Source of the DNA: Allacma fusca
Taxonomy: Eukaryota; Arthropoda; Collembola; Symphypleona; Sminthuridae
Direction of reading: 5' to 3'
DNA length: 64,000 bases
NCBI GenBank assembly: GCA_947179485.1
Contig: OX359246.1
Location: 2,480,001-2,544,000, forward strand
Under the pieces are notes generated by a model, which saw only the letters and a program-made list of their open reading frames with translations, searched no databases and was not told the DNA's origin. Of this stretch, positions 11,749 through 23,641 are shown piece by piece (position 1 is the stretch's first letter; each line of letters starts with the position of its first letter). The position numbers and the translations under genes are program-made.

Positions 11749-14700
11749 AGAATTTACTCTGGAAAACGTAAGGACAATTAAGAATTTAAAATTGACTACT
11801 CAAACTGTCAACGCAAAGCTACTCAAAAATAAATGGAAGCATTTAGCGAACGTTGAATTGCATTCCTTCAACAAAGCCATCCCTGTAATCCTCATTGGTG
11901 AAGACAACGCCCAACTTACGCTAGTACGAGAAATTGTGGAGAGTTCCGGTCAGGGGCCTATCGCCAGTTACACCAAACTTGGATGGGTAGTGCATGGAAA
12001 CAATGCTATGATTCGCGGAAGAATTGATTCTGAATATGTATTGTGTACATATACTTCCCAAGCCGATGATCAGCTCCACACATTTATTAAGCAACAATAC
12101 AGCCTCGAATCTTTTGGAGTAAAGCATTGTGCCGAAAATGTCAAGTCCAGAGAGATCGAGCGTGCAGAACACATCCTCAAGTCGACCACAAGAAGAATCG
12201 GGGAAAGATTCGAGACTGGATTACTCTGGAAATTTGATGATGTAGAGTTACCTGAAAGTAGATCAAATGCGTTTAGAAAATTACGTCATGTTGAACGAAA
12301 AATGGATTCGAACCCTGAATTTGCAAAGCAATACACTGAGAAAATTGAAGATTATGTTACAAAAGGGTTTGCCAAGAAACTTTCATCCATTGAAGTTCCT
12401 CAGTCTCTTCCCAGAATTAATTATCTGTCACATTTCGAAGTAATCAATCGAAACAAACCCGGGAAGCTTAGAATTGTGATGAATGCCGCCGCCAAGAACC
12501 ACGGTAAAAGTCTTAATGATTTCTTACTAACGGGACCCGATTTTTATAACTCTCTTCCAGGCATTCTCTTCAAATTTCGCCAGAGGAAACTCGCCATAGG
12601 TGCTGACATTAAAGAGATGTTTCCTCAGATAAAAATTCGTACCGATGATTCCATGTCCCAACGGTTCTTATGGAGAGGAGCAGATCGTAATCGCGAACCC
12701 GATGTGTTCCAGATGACCTCCATGGTCTTCGGTTTGGTGTCTTCACCAGCTTCAGCTCAATATGTGAAAAATCTCAATGCAAACGAATTTTCAAAAGAAT
12801 ATCCCGAAGCATGCGAAGCCATTATTAAACGACACTACATGGATGATCATTTTGACAGCCACGAGTCTGTCGAGCTAGCGGCAAAAATTGCTTCAGAAAT
12901 TATCCTTATTCACAAAAGAGGTGGTTTCAACATTTGCAACTGGGTTAGTAACTCAAAAGAATTTCTCACACATATTCCAGAAGAATTAAGATGTGCAAGT
13001 ACAGATGCAACCTATTTAGAAGAACTTCCGGATGAAAGAGTTCTAGGAATGAAGTGGCGGCCAACCAAAGACGTTTTCTTCTTTGTACTTCATTTCCACC
13101 GAGTTCCCAAAGAAGTTGTGGAAAAGCGCCGTAGTCCTACGAAGAGAGAAATTGCTAGCCTAATTCCTTCAAACTTCGATGTATTTGGTTTCTTAGCCCA
13201 TTACACAATACAAGCCAAGATTCTCCAACAAGAGGTTTGGAGAATGGGGGAGATTGGGATGAGCCAATAGCAGAATCAATACGTCCAGCCTGGGATACGT
13301 GGATTGATGACCTGCCAAAAATAAAACAAATTACAATACCAAGACGTTACTTTCCTGACATTAGAGACAAAACAACAACCATCGAGCTCCATGTATTCAG
13401 CGATGCCAGCCAACAAGCCAAGTCAGTAGTTATTTACGCCAGATTTATTCAAGAGGACATTATAGCCGTAAAATTTGTGATGGGAAGATCTTGGGTCACT
13501 CCACTCAAACCAGTAAGCATTCCTCGACTGGAACTACAAGCTGCGTTATTGGGTACACACCTTGCCACATTTGTAAAAAAATCACACCATCAAATTCACA
13601 CGTGTACTGTTTTGGACAGATTCTTCCACAGTGCTTTGTTGGCGTCGATCGAATTCCCGTAAATTTCCTACTTTCGTGGCGAACAGAATTGGTGAGATAG
13701 AAGAAAGCACAAATGCTGGTCAGTGGAGGTAGGTGCCTACCAAAGAAAATCCTGCTGATGATGCCACCAGAAACAATACTCCGGCTGATCTTTCTTCGTC
13801 TTGTCGGTGGCTAAATGGCCCAAATTTCTTAAAGCTAGCTGAAAATGAATGGCCCAAGGATCTACAATTAAAGAAAAATCCCCCTAGCAACGAAGATTTG
13901 GAGTTGAAGTCAGAATTAATTTTGGTGACAACCACTGAAAATCAAATGTGTTTTCCTGACATGGCACGATTTTCAAACTGGAACAGATTGATTCGAAGTA
14001 CTGCATACCTCCTTCGGTATTTCCAGAAATGTCGCAAATTGATTGATGTTAGAGGAGAACTTCATCCAGACGAGATTCGCAATGCTGAGATAACCTGGCT
14101 GAAAATTTCCCAACAGTCATCCTTCCAAATCGAAATCCTCTGTATTCAACGCAAGAAAGAATTGCCCAAATCAAGTAAGCTCATAGCCCGCACTCCTTTC
14201 ATAGATGCCAGCGGAATATTAAGAGTAAACAGTAGAATTAAAAATGCCAACTTGCCAACTTATTCAAAATTTCCTGCTATTCTGGATCCTCAACATGAAT
14301 ACACTAAGCTTCTGATCCTTTGGCATCATCAAAAAATAGGACATCATGGTCAAGAATTTCTAGTAAACGAATTGAGGCAACAATACTACATCTTCATCAT
14401 CCGTACTGCTGTAAAGAGTAGCTGGAACCGTTGTCAATTTGTAAAAACTATCGAGCTCAGCCGCATCCCCCATTGATGTCGGATCTCCCTGAAATTAGAG
14501 TAACCAAATTCACCCGAGCATTCACTCACGTTGGGATGGACGGATTCGGGCCAATCGAAATTAAAAGAGGTCGATGTATTGAGAAACGATATGGTTTAGT
14601 ACTAACCTGTCTAAGTACACGAGCCATACACATCGAACTGCTAGAAAGCCTAAGTACAGACTCTGCCATTCTTGCTATCCGCTGATTCATGAGTCGACGT

Positions 14701-15476
14701 GGATGCCCGTCATGTATTTATTCGGACAACGGTACAAATTTCCGAGGAGCTGACAGGGAATTACGACAAGCGATGGATGAACTGGATCGAAATAGAATAA
14801 AAACTGAACTTACATCCCACAAGACAGATTGGAAATTCATCCCGCCAAGATCTCCTCACATGGGGGTGCTTGGGAGCGCCTAGTACAGTCCATAAAAGTA
14901 GCACTGAAGTCAACCTTAAAGGAACTCCATCCTAAAGAAGAGACTCTGCGGACACTACTCTTTGAAGCAGAAAACATTAATTCCAGGCTCATAACTCATG
15001 TTTCTGTTGATCCAAATGATATGGAAGCGTTAACTCCAAATCACTTCCTAATCCACACTTCCAGTTCAACTCCCACGCCAGGGGAATTTTCCGACGCCGA
15101 TTTATTCCTCAGAAAACAATGGAAAATATCACAACGATTATCAGATATATTTTGGCAACGATGGGTCAAAGAATATTTGCCCACTCTTCATAAGCGTCAA
15201 AAATGGAACATCGACTCACCTCCAGTAAATGTCGGAGATGTCATAATAATTGCTGATGACCAATTCCCTCGGAATACTTGGCCCAAAGGAATCGTAGTCA
15301 AAGTATACCCCGGACGAGATGGTCGCATCCGGGTAGTAGATGTACAAACCAATACTGGGACTTATCGCCGGCCATGTACCAAAATCATTGTACTCGACGT
15401 TCTTCCAAAAGAAAGTGAAGAAAAACCGAATCTTCACGAGGGGAGCATGTGCACGCCGAGTCCCATGGCAACCTGA
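11700..15476 (+). pseudogene. pol: BEL pol: reverse transcriptase, RNase H, integrase (disrupted)
   Basis: Reverse transcriptase occupies about 12400-13000 with GKLRIVMNAA, GADIKEMFPQI and the catalytic YMDD at about 12837. RNase H starts near 13385 (VFSDAS). A VPTKENPADD motif at 13733 marks its end, directly after an in-frame TAG. Integrase follows: the H-H zinc region around 14320, the first Asp in GMDGFG at 14536, the second in YSDNGTNF at 14719, and the Glu in GGAWERL after a one-base shift near 14870. A TGA interrupts the integrase at 14683. Other frame changes lie near 13250, 13600-13700 and 14440. All catalytic residues can be seen, but spread over several frames, so the gene is dead as sequenced. 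Confidence 0.87.
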
Positions 15477-15859
15477 TCCAGAGAAAACCAAACAAATAAA
15501 TATTATTTATTTAACACTTTCATGTTGCAATTGTTAGTTATCATGAAATGATTTACACTTATAGAATATATTATTATTATGCGAGAAAAGACACAACAGA
15601 TTTAGAGCTCTACTGAGACAGACGTAGAATTGAACTGTAACTTTGACACAGATTCACTGCCACTTTTCACACTGCATTTTATTTTGATTTGTTAATAAAT
15701 TACTTAAAATTACAACTCATCTGAATTTATTGCTGAAATTTCCTGGCCTCAGTCACGCATAGAATAAAGTGAGGAATTTAAACTGTTCCGCCGTTGCCAT
15801 TGCCATAGTTAGGTGTTGAGCATCGAAGGGGGATTTCGTTGATCCCTTACGCCGCAACA
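15447..15859 (+). repeat. BEL 3' LTR
   Basis: About 413 bp and near-identical to 9245-9655. A purine-rich tract (CGAGGGGAGCA) immediately precedes it and is the likely plus-strand primer. AATGC follows directly as the right target duplication. Confidence 0.92.
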
Positions 15860-15954
15860 AATGCTTTTTAGACAAGCAGTTCTAATTGTTTCATGCTAAT
15901 GACAGTACAACTTTAAGTAGCTATTTGTTACCTGAAAAGATTTACGGAGAACGG

Positions 15955-16130
15955 CGTACCTACAACATAAGTAAATAGACATAAAATTTTTAAAAATTTA
16001 GCTAACGCTTAGTATTTACAGATGCAATATATACCTTATTCTTATGCTTTTGTGAATACTTTAATGGTTTGCGGCAGTAGTGGAAATTCTTTGCATGAAC
16101 GCATTAAAACAAAATGCAATGGTAAAATAA
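15955..16130 (-). pseudogene. Remnant of a family copy: 3' tip joined to an exon 1 fragment
   Basis: The text CTACAACATAAGTAAA at 15963 matches the last codons and stop of the family. It is followed almost at once by sequence matching the intron edge and last third of exon 1 (compare 23255-23365: TAGTGGAAATTCTTTGC is shared). Nearly the whole of exon 2 and the start of exon 1 are gone. The copy has its own decayed 5' flank (16250-17330), which shows it was once a full unit. Confidence 0.6.
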
Positions 16131-18660
16131 ATGGGCAGCCATTCCATGGGTATTCCATGGACATGGGATCCATGTTTGCAAATTTGGCATCTTTATACCC
16201 TTCTATGGTCTCCATGGCAATGGAATTTTTCCACGGATTTTAGCAACACCCCCGGATTACGCATTGCCCTGGATTGTCCTCAATTTATTTTCACCATTAG
16301 TGCTCTCATGCATAGTTTGTAATAAATATCCACTTTTCAAAATCAATAATGAATAAATATTAAGTAGTTAGTAAGTTAATTACACTCAAATTTGGTATGA
16401 CTGGAAACTTATTGACCAATGGATTATTTGTAATGGATTTTGCCAGTAAAATTTCGGGAAAGAATACAAGAACAGTTTTTGAAATCAGCAATCAATAAAT
16501 ATTAAGTGTGATATTTTTTTACTAGCTAGTAAAACTTTTTTGGCATACATGCTATCGCACGAGGCTGAGTGGGAATTTTGAACTAGCAACTTTAACCTAC
16601 ATATTAGGGCCAATGGGAAGATCTACATAGTTTCAATTCGATTTTCAAAGGTACAAAATCGGACAGTTAATACAGAAACCAAAGGTATTCTCTCCAGTCA
16701 CTTATAGTTCATGGGTCAACATATGATATTAAATGTGTGAATTTATATAAAGTTACCTGATAATATATATACCATAATTTTTGCAGCGGTATTCTCCAAT
16801 TCGAGAATTCTCGTTGGACGGGAATGCTTCAAGGAAAATCATTTTATTTACGCTCCATTTTGTAACCCCTTTGATCGAATTTTTCGGTTCGAATTCTGTG
16901 GAGTGAATTTAATAAATCTGTTAACGTGAATGTCTTCACAAGACACGTGTGTACCCAATTTAAGCAACCATTTATTATGTATGTATGCTTACATACATGT
17001 CGTCTTTTTCATGCACGTAATATGCAAAAGGGGTGTTCATGTAATATTTATTGAGCTTCAACCACATCAAAGGTAACGCCTAAAATTTAATGTTTCTTTT
17101 GACTGTTGTGGTCTTCATAACTGTATCTATCCATTATGTTTTCAACTCTCTGCAAATAAGCTTTTTAAAAGTAAACCTCAAAATTCTCTAGAATTATTTG
17201 TAGATAGGTAACTCTATTTGTTTTAAGCCAGTGATAGCACATCATTAATACCTATTCATAACTTCAAAGGACTCACGGAAGAAGATATCCTAGCTGATTG
17301 CTTGATGAACTCTATATGAAAGTCGGCCTACCTTTAAAAATATCAATAACCTATCATATTTCCTTCCTGTATGCAACTATAATTTAGCCCATACAGTCCT
17401 ATTTTTTATAGCCCGTGCATTAACCTGGTTTTGAATGTAAAGCAAATAATTAAATTTTTTATTTGCAGCCAACTTTAGGACAAGTGACATCTTTAGATCC
17501 TTCGTTTAGATACTCGAGGAGTTTGGATTACTTCTCGTTTTTTAAAGCTTATTGTTATTCAACAATTGGAGCAAGTGCTAGATGCGCTTTCGATTAAAAT
17601 CAAAATGTTGTACGCAGAAAAAAACACATTCCGGTAGTTTATGGAGCCAGTTGATTTTGTATTTAGTAAAATTGCATGCAGACCGCATGTTGAGTCAAAT
17701 TGACATCTTGGCCATATTACCTTTTCACCGATGCTTCAAAAAGTTTTATTTACTTTAGTTTTTTTGTTTTCCATTTTACAATAAAATTGTAAAATTTCGT
17801 ATTTGATGTTGTACACTCGATGTTTATACAAGCGTCGGACGTTCGAAAATACCGAGGATAAGGAAAATAAATAAAATTGTGGCAACCGAATGAAAATATT
17901 AATATCCATAAAGAACTCGTTTGCTAGCATCTGGGACAATAAGCAACGTTGTGCAAATGTTCGACGTATGAATTTTATAGTATTACATATGTAAATTAAG
18001 AGCCAGAAGTTTTTGACATTAGCTCAGATTTAAAACCATTGGTTGGGCTTCAAATCATCTTTATATCAGTATTGTTTGAATATTAACCTTTAGTAAGCAA
18101 TACAAAATCTGTCCAATTGAGTTGTGCTCATTTGAATGTGCTCAGCTATGTTTTTATATTTTGTTCACAATCGTGCACCTGTAACTTTGTGCATATTTGT
18201 GCACACATTTTTCGTTCGTGATTAGTCTGAACACAATTGTGCTGCTAATTTCCATTAACAGATATCCTAGGATGGGAATAAATTTTGAGAATTATCGGGT
18301 ACAATATGAGTACAGGTACATGGTTTCAGATTAGATTACGGTTACAGGTATGAAGCATTTGTACCCGAAACTCGAGTTTGGGTGCAAGTCTAGGTACCAG
18401 ATATTGCAATACCCGCAATTCGAGAACAGATACGGGTAATTACCGATTTTGCATAAACGTGCCGAGAAATGGTATGAACAGAGCTGATTGAGTGTGCAAT
18501 GCTTAGCCAATTGAAGTAATTAAAGTATCAGTGAGCGCTGCGCGGATGGAATTAAAATGAATGGAACTTAGTCATTATTGAACTTTCCCTCAACCCTACT
18601 AACATGACTGTTATTATTTAAAGTTCCTTAAAATTCCCATTTTGTTTGCTGCTCAGTGTG
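16131..18660. repeat. 5' flank of the 15955 remnant and spacer
   Basis: From 16250 to about 17330 it resembles the other unit flanks (CATTAGTGCTCTCATGCATA at 16295, and the paralogue of the 3414 site near 17185). The stretch 17560-17740 shares text with the interior of the hAT-like element at 33480-34459. At 18265-18480 there is a block of TACGGGTA/GGGTACA repeats that looks like another element's subterminal repeats, with no ends resolved. No gene supported. Confidence 0.5.
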
Positions 18661-18819
18661 TATATAATGTGCCAGACGTATCTACAACATTAGCAAATTA
18701 ACAATGTTTTGAATAATCGAAGACACCATAGTTAACACCAAGCCTTCATCCACGTAGTACTGCTGCCACACGTAGATGCGAACTGGGGCAAATGATTTAG
18801 TAGTTTCTCGTAACATAAC

Positions 18820-20012
18820 CAGACTTGGAAAACCGAAAAATATGGTTTTCGTTTGCTAATCAAACGTTTTTATGAATTTGTTTTCGGTTTTTGTTTTTGT
18901 TTTCGGTTTTTCGGAATACAGTTTTTGGTTAAAACGGTTTTTGCTCAAAATAAATTCCGTTAAACGGTTAATAACGGTATTCACAGCTCATTTAACTTAT
19001 TGTACTCATATTTAGCTGTAATAAGCTTTTTCTATAATTGTGTAACACCTAATACGTACTAAGAAAAATCATATAAAACCATTTTTCGCTTTATATTCAA
19101 AATCCATTGGTTCGGAGGAACAAAACTTCGTTCAGGACATCGTCCTTCGTTCTGCTTCGTCTTTCAGAGAGTACAAATGACAGGACTGAGAACTGACGTT
19201 TAACACTAAAATGAGTAATTATATGGAAAGCAAATAATTACTCTAGCTACATCTTTCTACGAAGCTGGACCATTGCTAGTCCACCAATCAAATGAATCAA
19301 ATTTAAAACCAATTTGATTTTTTCCCGCATAATATTTTCTTAGCTTGAAAAAGCTTTCAACAGTACACGGGATTTTGAACAATATCTGTATTTTTATAAA
19401 ATGTTGGTTTTACCCGAACTACTGAATCACGAAATTCCAATAAATATGTATGTTTTGTCCTTACTCCTAAATTCAAAATGTTGAAAAACTGTACTGATCT
19501 TTTGTCTGCTCATCTTTGTAAATAACATCTTGAACGACTATGTGCACTTTTAGTGTTGCTCTTATCAGAATAAATGCTTTGATGGGGCTAACAATAAGCA
19601 TAAATGAAAATGTTTAAATGCTGATAATAATAAGGTACGACAAGGTTTTGGAAACTAAAAATTGAAGTAGGACATTGTGTAGAAGGACAAAAACAATGAG
19701 GTTTACTCCAATGTACGGATATATGATAAAATACAGCTATGCATTCATATAATGTGCCGTCACGCTGGTGCCAGTTGGCAACCAGGAGATCGCATACTGT
19801 TAAACTTTACAGTTGCTTGAAAACGGAAAATAACTGCATTTTTTCCGTTTCTGTTATCGTTCCCGTTTTTAATTAAACCAGTTTATCGTTTTTTTTCGTT
19901 TAACTGAATTTTTATGTATCGGTTTCCGTTTTCGTTATCAAAAACCGTTAAGTGAAATTTTCGGTTAATAACGTTTTTCAATAACGTTATCCGATAACGT
20001 TTTCCATGTCTG
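18820..20012. mobile_element. Non-autonomous hAT-like element (ACGGTTTTT-type) in exon 2 of copy C
   Basis: 1193 bp flanked by the 8-bp duplication AACATAAC (18812-18819, 20013-20020). The inverted ends read CAGACTTGGAAAACCG and CAGACATGGAAAACG. An 8-bp duplication with CAG-starting ends is the hAT signature. The subterminal 100-200 bp on each side are packed with short variants of AACGGTTTTCGGTTTTT, as expected for transposase-binding arrays. The interior (19010-19800) has no transposase-like frame. Confidence 0.85.
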
Positions 20013-20742
20013 AACATAACATCACTCGTGTTTGATTTCCAAGATAATAAAACCTGTGTGGAATTGCGAATAAACCCAGCCAAGAGAGGGAAGGTTATCA
20101 ATATCAATAGCAATGCGGTGCAAGCTACAACAAATAAAAAGATAGAAACTACTCCTTTGAATCTAATTGCTCCATACGAAGCGTAGATTGTCACCGCCAC
20201 TGTACAATATTGAAGACTTGGTAGTAAAACTGGACTAACGAAAAGTCCGAATACTTTCTGAAGAACTTAGAATTTCCTGTAAACCTTTGTAAATGCTGAT
20301 GGAGAACCCAGTGGCTTTTTGAGTCAGTGGACTTGAGACATGTTATTTAAAATTTCAGGCCCATAAAAAAACCATGGAATCAACGGAAGGCCAATGATCA
20401 GGGCAGTCCCGGCGCATGTCAGATGAGTATGAACTACAAAAATTACTTGCGTGATGTAAATACCGCGTGACGAAACTCTTGGTTTTTGATTGAGTGATGT
20501 GAACAAAATCGGATGTTGGGGAATAAGTAATGCCACAACAGTGGCGAGCACAGACATAATTATGACATCATAATAGAATAAAGGTAGAAGAACGCTACAT
20601 TTATCAACACGATGAGAAATATTTTTTCCACTGGTTGTTGTTTTCTGAGAAAAATTTCCTGTGAAATATAATGAAATCGCTTATTAAACTTGGCACAACT
20701 ACCACTAACATATTTGGAATATTTAGTTGGCTATACTTAAAA

Positions 20743-23170
20743 ATGCTAAAACGTTCTAAATAAGCTAAAGTATGTACGCAAAAATAACTACAACAAAGTT
20801 CAGCTATGGGAGTACCATGAAGCCAGAAAATGTCACTCGGACATTATCAAAAATAAAAGGAGAGGATGATTAGAAAATGTCTCCGCAACCCCAACTCAAC
20901 TAGTATTTTTTGGAAAACGTTTAATTTATTCAAGTCCCGTAAGAGCAATGAGAACCCCATCAATGTAGAGTCATGGCATAACTTCTACTTTGAAGTTATG
21001 CCTGCTAAATGTTTTCGAAATTATTCTCGAAAATAGTTTCTCAAACGTTGATAAACAGTTGGATGCGGTAATCACTTTTTCTGAATTAGAGTGTGTCATT
21101 AAGTCGCTGCAGACTAATAAAGCCCCGGGTACAGTTGGTATAAGCAACGAATTCTGGAAGCATGCAACCTCAGATCTTTGCACCCGCTTACTCTCTCTCT
21201 TTAATAGTGTTTTTACCTCTGGGCTGACACCCAAAATCTGGTCAGAAATTGAAATGTGCATGCTACACAAAAAGGGTGATAAGTCCCTCCCATCAAACTA
21301 TAGGGGTATTGCATTAATTAATACAATAACCGAAATGTTTACTAATGTCCTTTTTAACAGGCTATACCCATGGTGTGAAACTAGAAACGTACTCCCTGAA
21401 TCGCAAGCTGGCTTTCGGAATCACCGAGGCTGTAGAGATCAAATTTTCACTCTTTTGGCAATTATCCAGACAAAGTTAAGCAGACCGGTGGGAAACTTTT
21501 TGCACTATTTGTCGACTTAGCTAGGGCCTTTGATTCCCTAAACCACGATCTCATGTGGAGAAAGCTAGACGCTTTTGGCGTGAGCGGAAAAATGATCAGA
21601 GTTCTCAAGTCCCTGTATGATAATGCTATTGTAAAAATTAGGGTTGGAAAGGATTACACGAACCATATTGACGTATCTCAAGGAGTTTTACAAGGCGACG
21701 TACTTAGCCCTCTGTTGTTTGCTATCTATATATCTGATCTTGATGATTTTATGGAAAACAATGGAGCGACCCCGATTTCAATGGGTTTCCAAAGCTCCAT
21801 AAACCAGTGACTCTTAGCAGACGATAACGTCACCCTAGCCGAATCAAAGCAAACTCGGCAGGCCAAAATCAATATTTTGGAGGAATATTGTAAGAATAAT
21901 TACTTGTGCATCAACCTATCGAAAACTAAAATAATAATCTTTCGCAACGGTGGCAGAATTTTAAAAAATTGGGTCTGGTTTCTAAAAGGATCTGTAGTGG
22001 AAATTGTTTCGGAATATACATATCTGGGTGTCACTTTCTCATCATTTGGATCTTTCAGACGCGCATGTAAAGAAATGTCACGAAAATCTATTGCTACTAT
22101 TGGGCCCACTCTAAAAATACTAGGAACGTCTAAATGCGACTCTTGGGCCTCCAAAATGAAGCTATTAGACTCCGTAGTTATCCCCACAATGACATACAGA
22201 GCCGAAATATGGGCTTTCGCATTACATGATGAGATTGAAATTGTTCAAAATCAATTTCTGAAAAAGTTACTTTGGCTCCCAAATGATACTCCCTCGTATG
22301 CTCTTCGGGTTGAAACCGGCAGAGTTAGGATATTCTATAGGGTAATTGGATGGGCACTAAAATATTGGTTCTCGATTCTATTAATGTCAAACAAAAGGTT
22401 GGTAAGGTTATGTTATGAAAGGCTAAAATTTGTTGGACGAAACTTACCATTGTACAAACGCAAACCTCTATGGACCAATTTTATTCGAGACATTTTATAC
22501 AAGTATGGGTTTGCTTCGGTTTGGGAATTTCAGTCCGCCGAATATTTGTCGGGATTTTTCAAAGTAATAATGGCCGCTGTTTTTGACTCTTTCATAGAGT
22601 ACGACTTACAGCGAATTCAGAAATCCTCATTCATTCATCAGTACAAACTTATTAAATGCCATTTTTCTACGTCAAATTACCTAACGTATATGATTCCTTT
22701 TCAATACATTCGGTTGATGGCCAACATCAGATTATGCTCATCCACGTTATATACAATACGTTCAAAATATAAACTGTCGAATAACGAAATATGCCATGAT
22801 TGTAACCTACAAGAACCACACAACATATTTCATATGTTTGCAAAATGTCTCATGTACTCTCTTCCTAGAAAACTACTTATAGATAAATATCAGATCAACA
22901 ACTACTTCCAAGACGAATGTACTCTGCTTCGGATATTTGTATCCCCTTCAAGTGATCTTATATGTGATATATTTAAATATGTTCATAACTGCTCAACGAG
23001 AAAAAATCTATTTGCTACTCTTTCTGATGTATTTTAATTTAATTTAGTCTTAGTTTTAAGTTAATTTTACTCAATGTAAGTACATTCTGCCGTTGTTTAT
23101 GGATGATATGGGCGCCGCCCGGGGAGAATCCTTAATAAACTTGTATCGTATCGTATCGTATCGTACCGTA
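20743..23170 (+). mobile_element. 5'-truncated LINE (non-LTR retrotransposon) in the intron of copy C
   Basis: Reverse transcriptase from about 20995 with NKAPGTVGISNEFW, NYRGIALINT, QAGFRNHRGCRDQ, then LARAFDSLNH, QGDVLSPLLF and the ADD box (LLADDN at 21811). A C-terminal CX2C...HX4C region follows (CHDC...HMFAKC at about 22795-22850). It is broken by a frameshift near 21515 and a TGA at 21808 just before the ADD box; the segment before 20995 has further stops. No endonuclease or ORF1 is present, so the element is truncated. The 3' end is a (CGTAT)n tail. A likely target duplication of about 11 bp (TTAAAATGCTA) lies at 20730-20742 and 23172-23182. The clade is uncertain; the C-terminal Cys-His region suggests the Jockey/I/R1 side of the tree. 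Confidence 0.85.
23140..23168 (+). repeat. (CGTAT)n LINE tail
   Basis: Tandem TCGTA units end the element in place of poly-A. Such short-repeat tails occur in several LINE clades and arise during target-primed synthesis. Confidence 0.8.
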
Positions 23171-23641
23171 CTTTAAAATGCTAGATCTGAATTTCGCTAC
23201 CTGTTTTTTAAACAGGGTCTACTCTAAACGTGGAATAATTTAATGATTAGCTAACGGTTTGTATTGAAAAATGTAAGTCCAACCTTTATAAGTTTTTGCG
23301 AATACTTGAATGGCTTGTAGTAATAGTGGAAATTCTTTGCGTGAGCACAGTAGAATAAAACGAAATGATAACACAAGGAAATATGTAGATTTATGCACAA
23401 TCAAAATAGCCTGGTTGATGCTATAGTTGTCATCAACTTCCGGAAATACAAGGCGTACACATAAAAATATTTCAAAAAGAACCAATTCGAAAATATTCAA
23501 GTTCCACAGAAATCTGCCAGTAGTCGACTTTGTGCATGAAACAAAATGCCCTTTCGGATTCCATTGGTAAGGACTACAGTACAAGTAATTGCTCCAAGAA
23601 AATGCTTTATACATGTATTTTGTCACGTGTGCAGAATACAT

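Larger units (their letters stand above)
9245..15859 (+). mobile_element. BEL/Pao LTR retrotransposon, full length but defective
   Basis: A 6.6-kb element bounded by direct LTRs with TG...CA ends and a 5-bp AATGC duplication. Internal order is primer-binding site, gag with a DUF1759-like region and CCHC knuckles, DUF1758-type aspartic protease, reverse transcriptase, RNase H, integrase. That order and the protein signatures are those of the BEL/Pao superfamily. The two LTRs differ at only a few positions, indicating recent insertion, yet the coding region carries several frameshifts and at least three nonsense codons. It is not autonomous as read. Confidence 0.92.
18682..23641 (-). pseudogene. 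Copy C of the tandem family, interrupted by a hAT-like element and a LINE
   Basis: ATG at 23641; exon 1 to 23284; an intron enlarged by a LINE; exon 2 from 20658 (acceptor TTTCACAG) to the TAG at 18682. Exon 1 is open and shows the family plan: the Cys/Trp motif, then two membrane segments. Exon 2 carries two nonsense codons relative to the paralogues, a TGA in place of the Trp before LKKPLG near 20324 and a TAA in place of Gln near 20267. It is then split by an 8-bp-duplicating insertion (18820-20012) that separates the last 45 codons. The intact exon 1 contrasts with the dead exon 2. Definitely a pseudogene. Confidence 0.85.
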
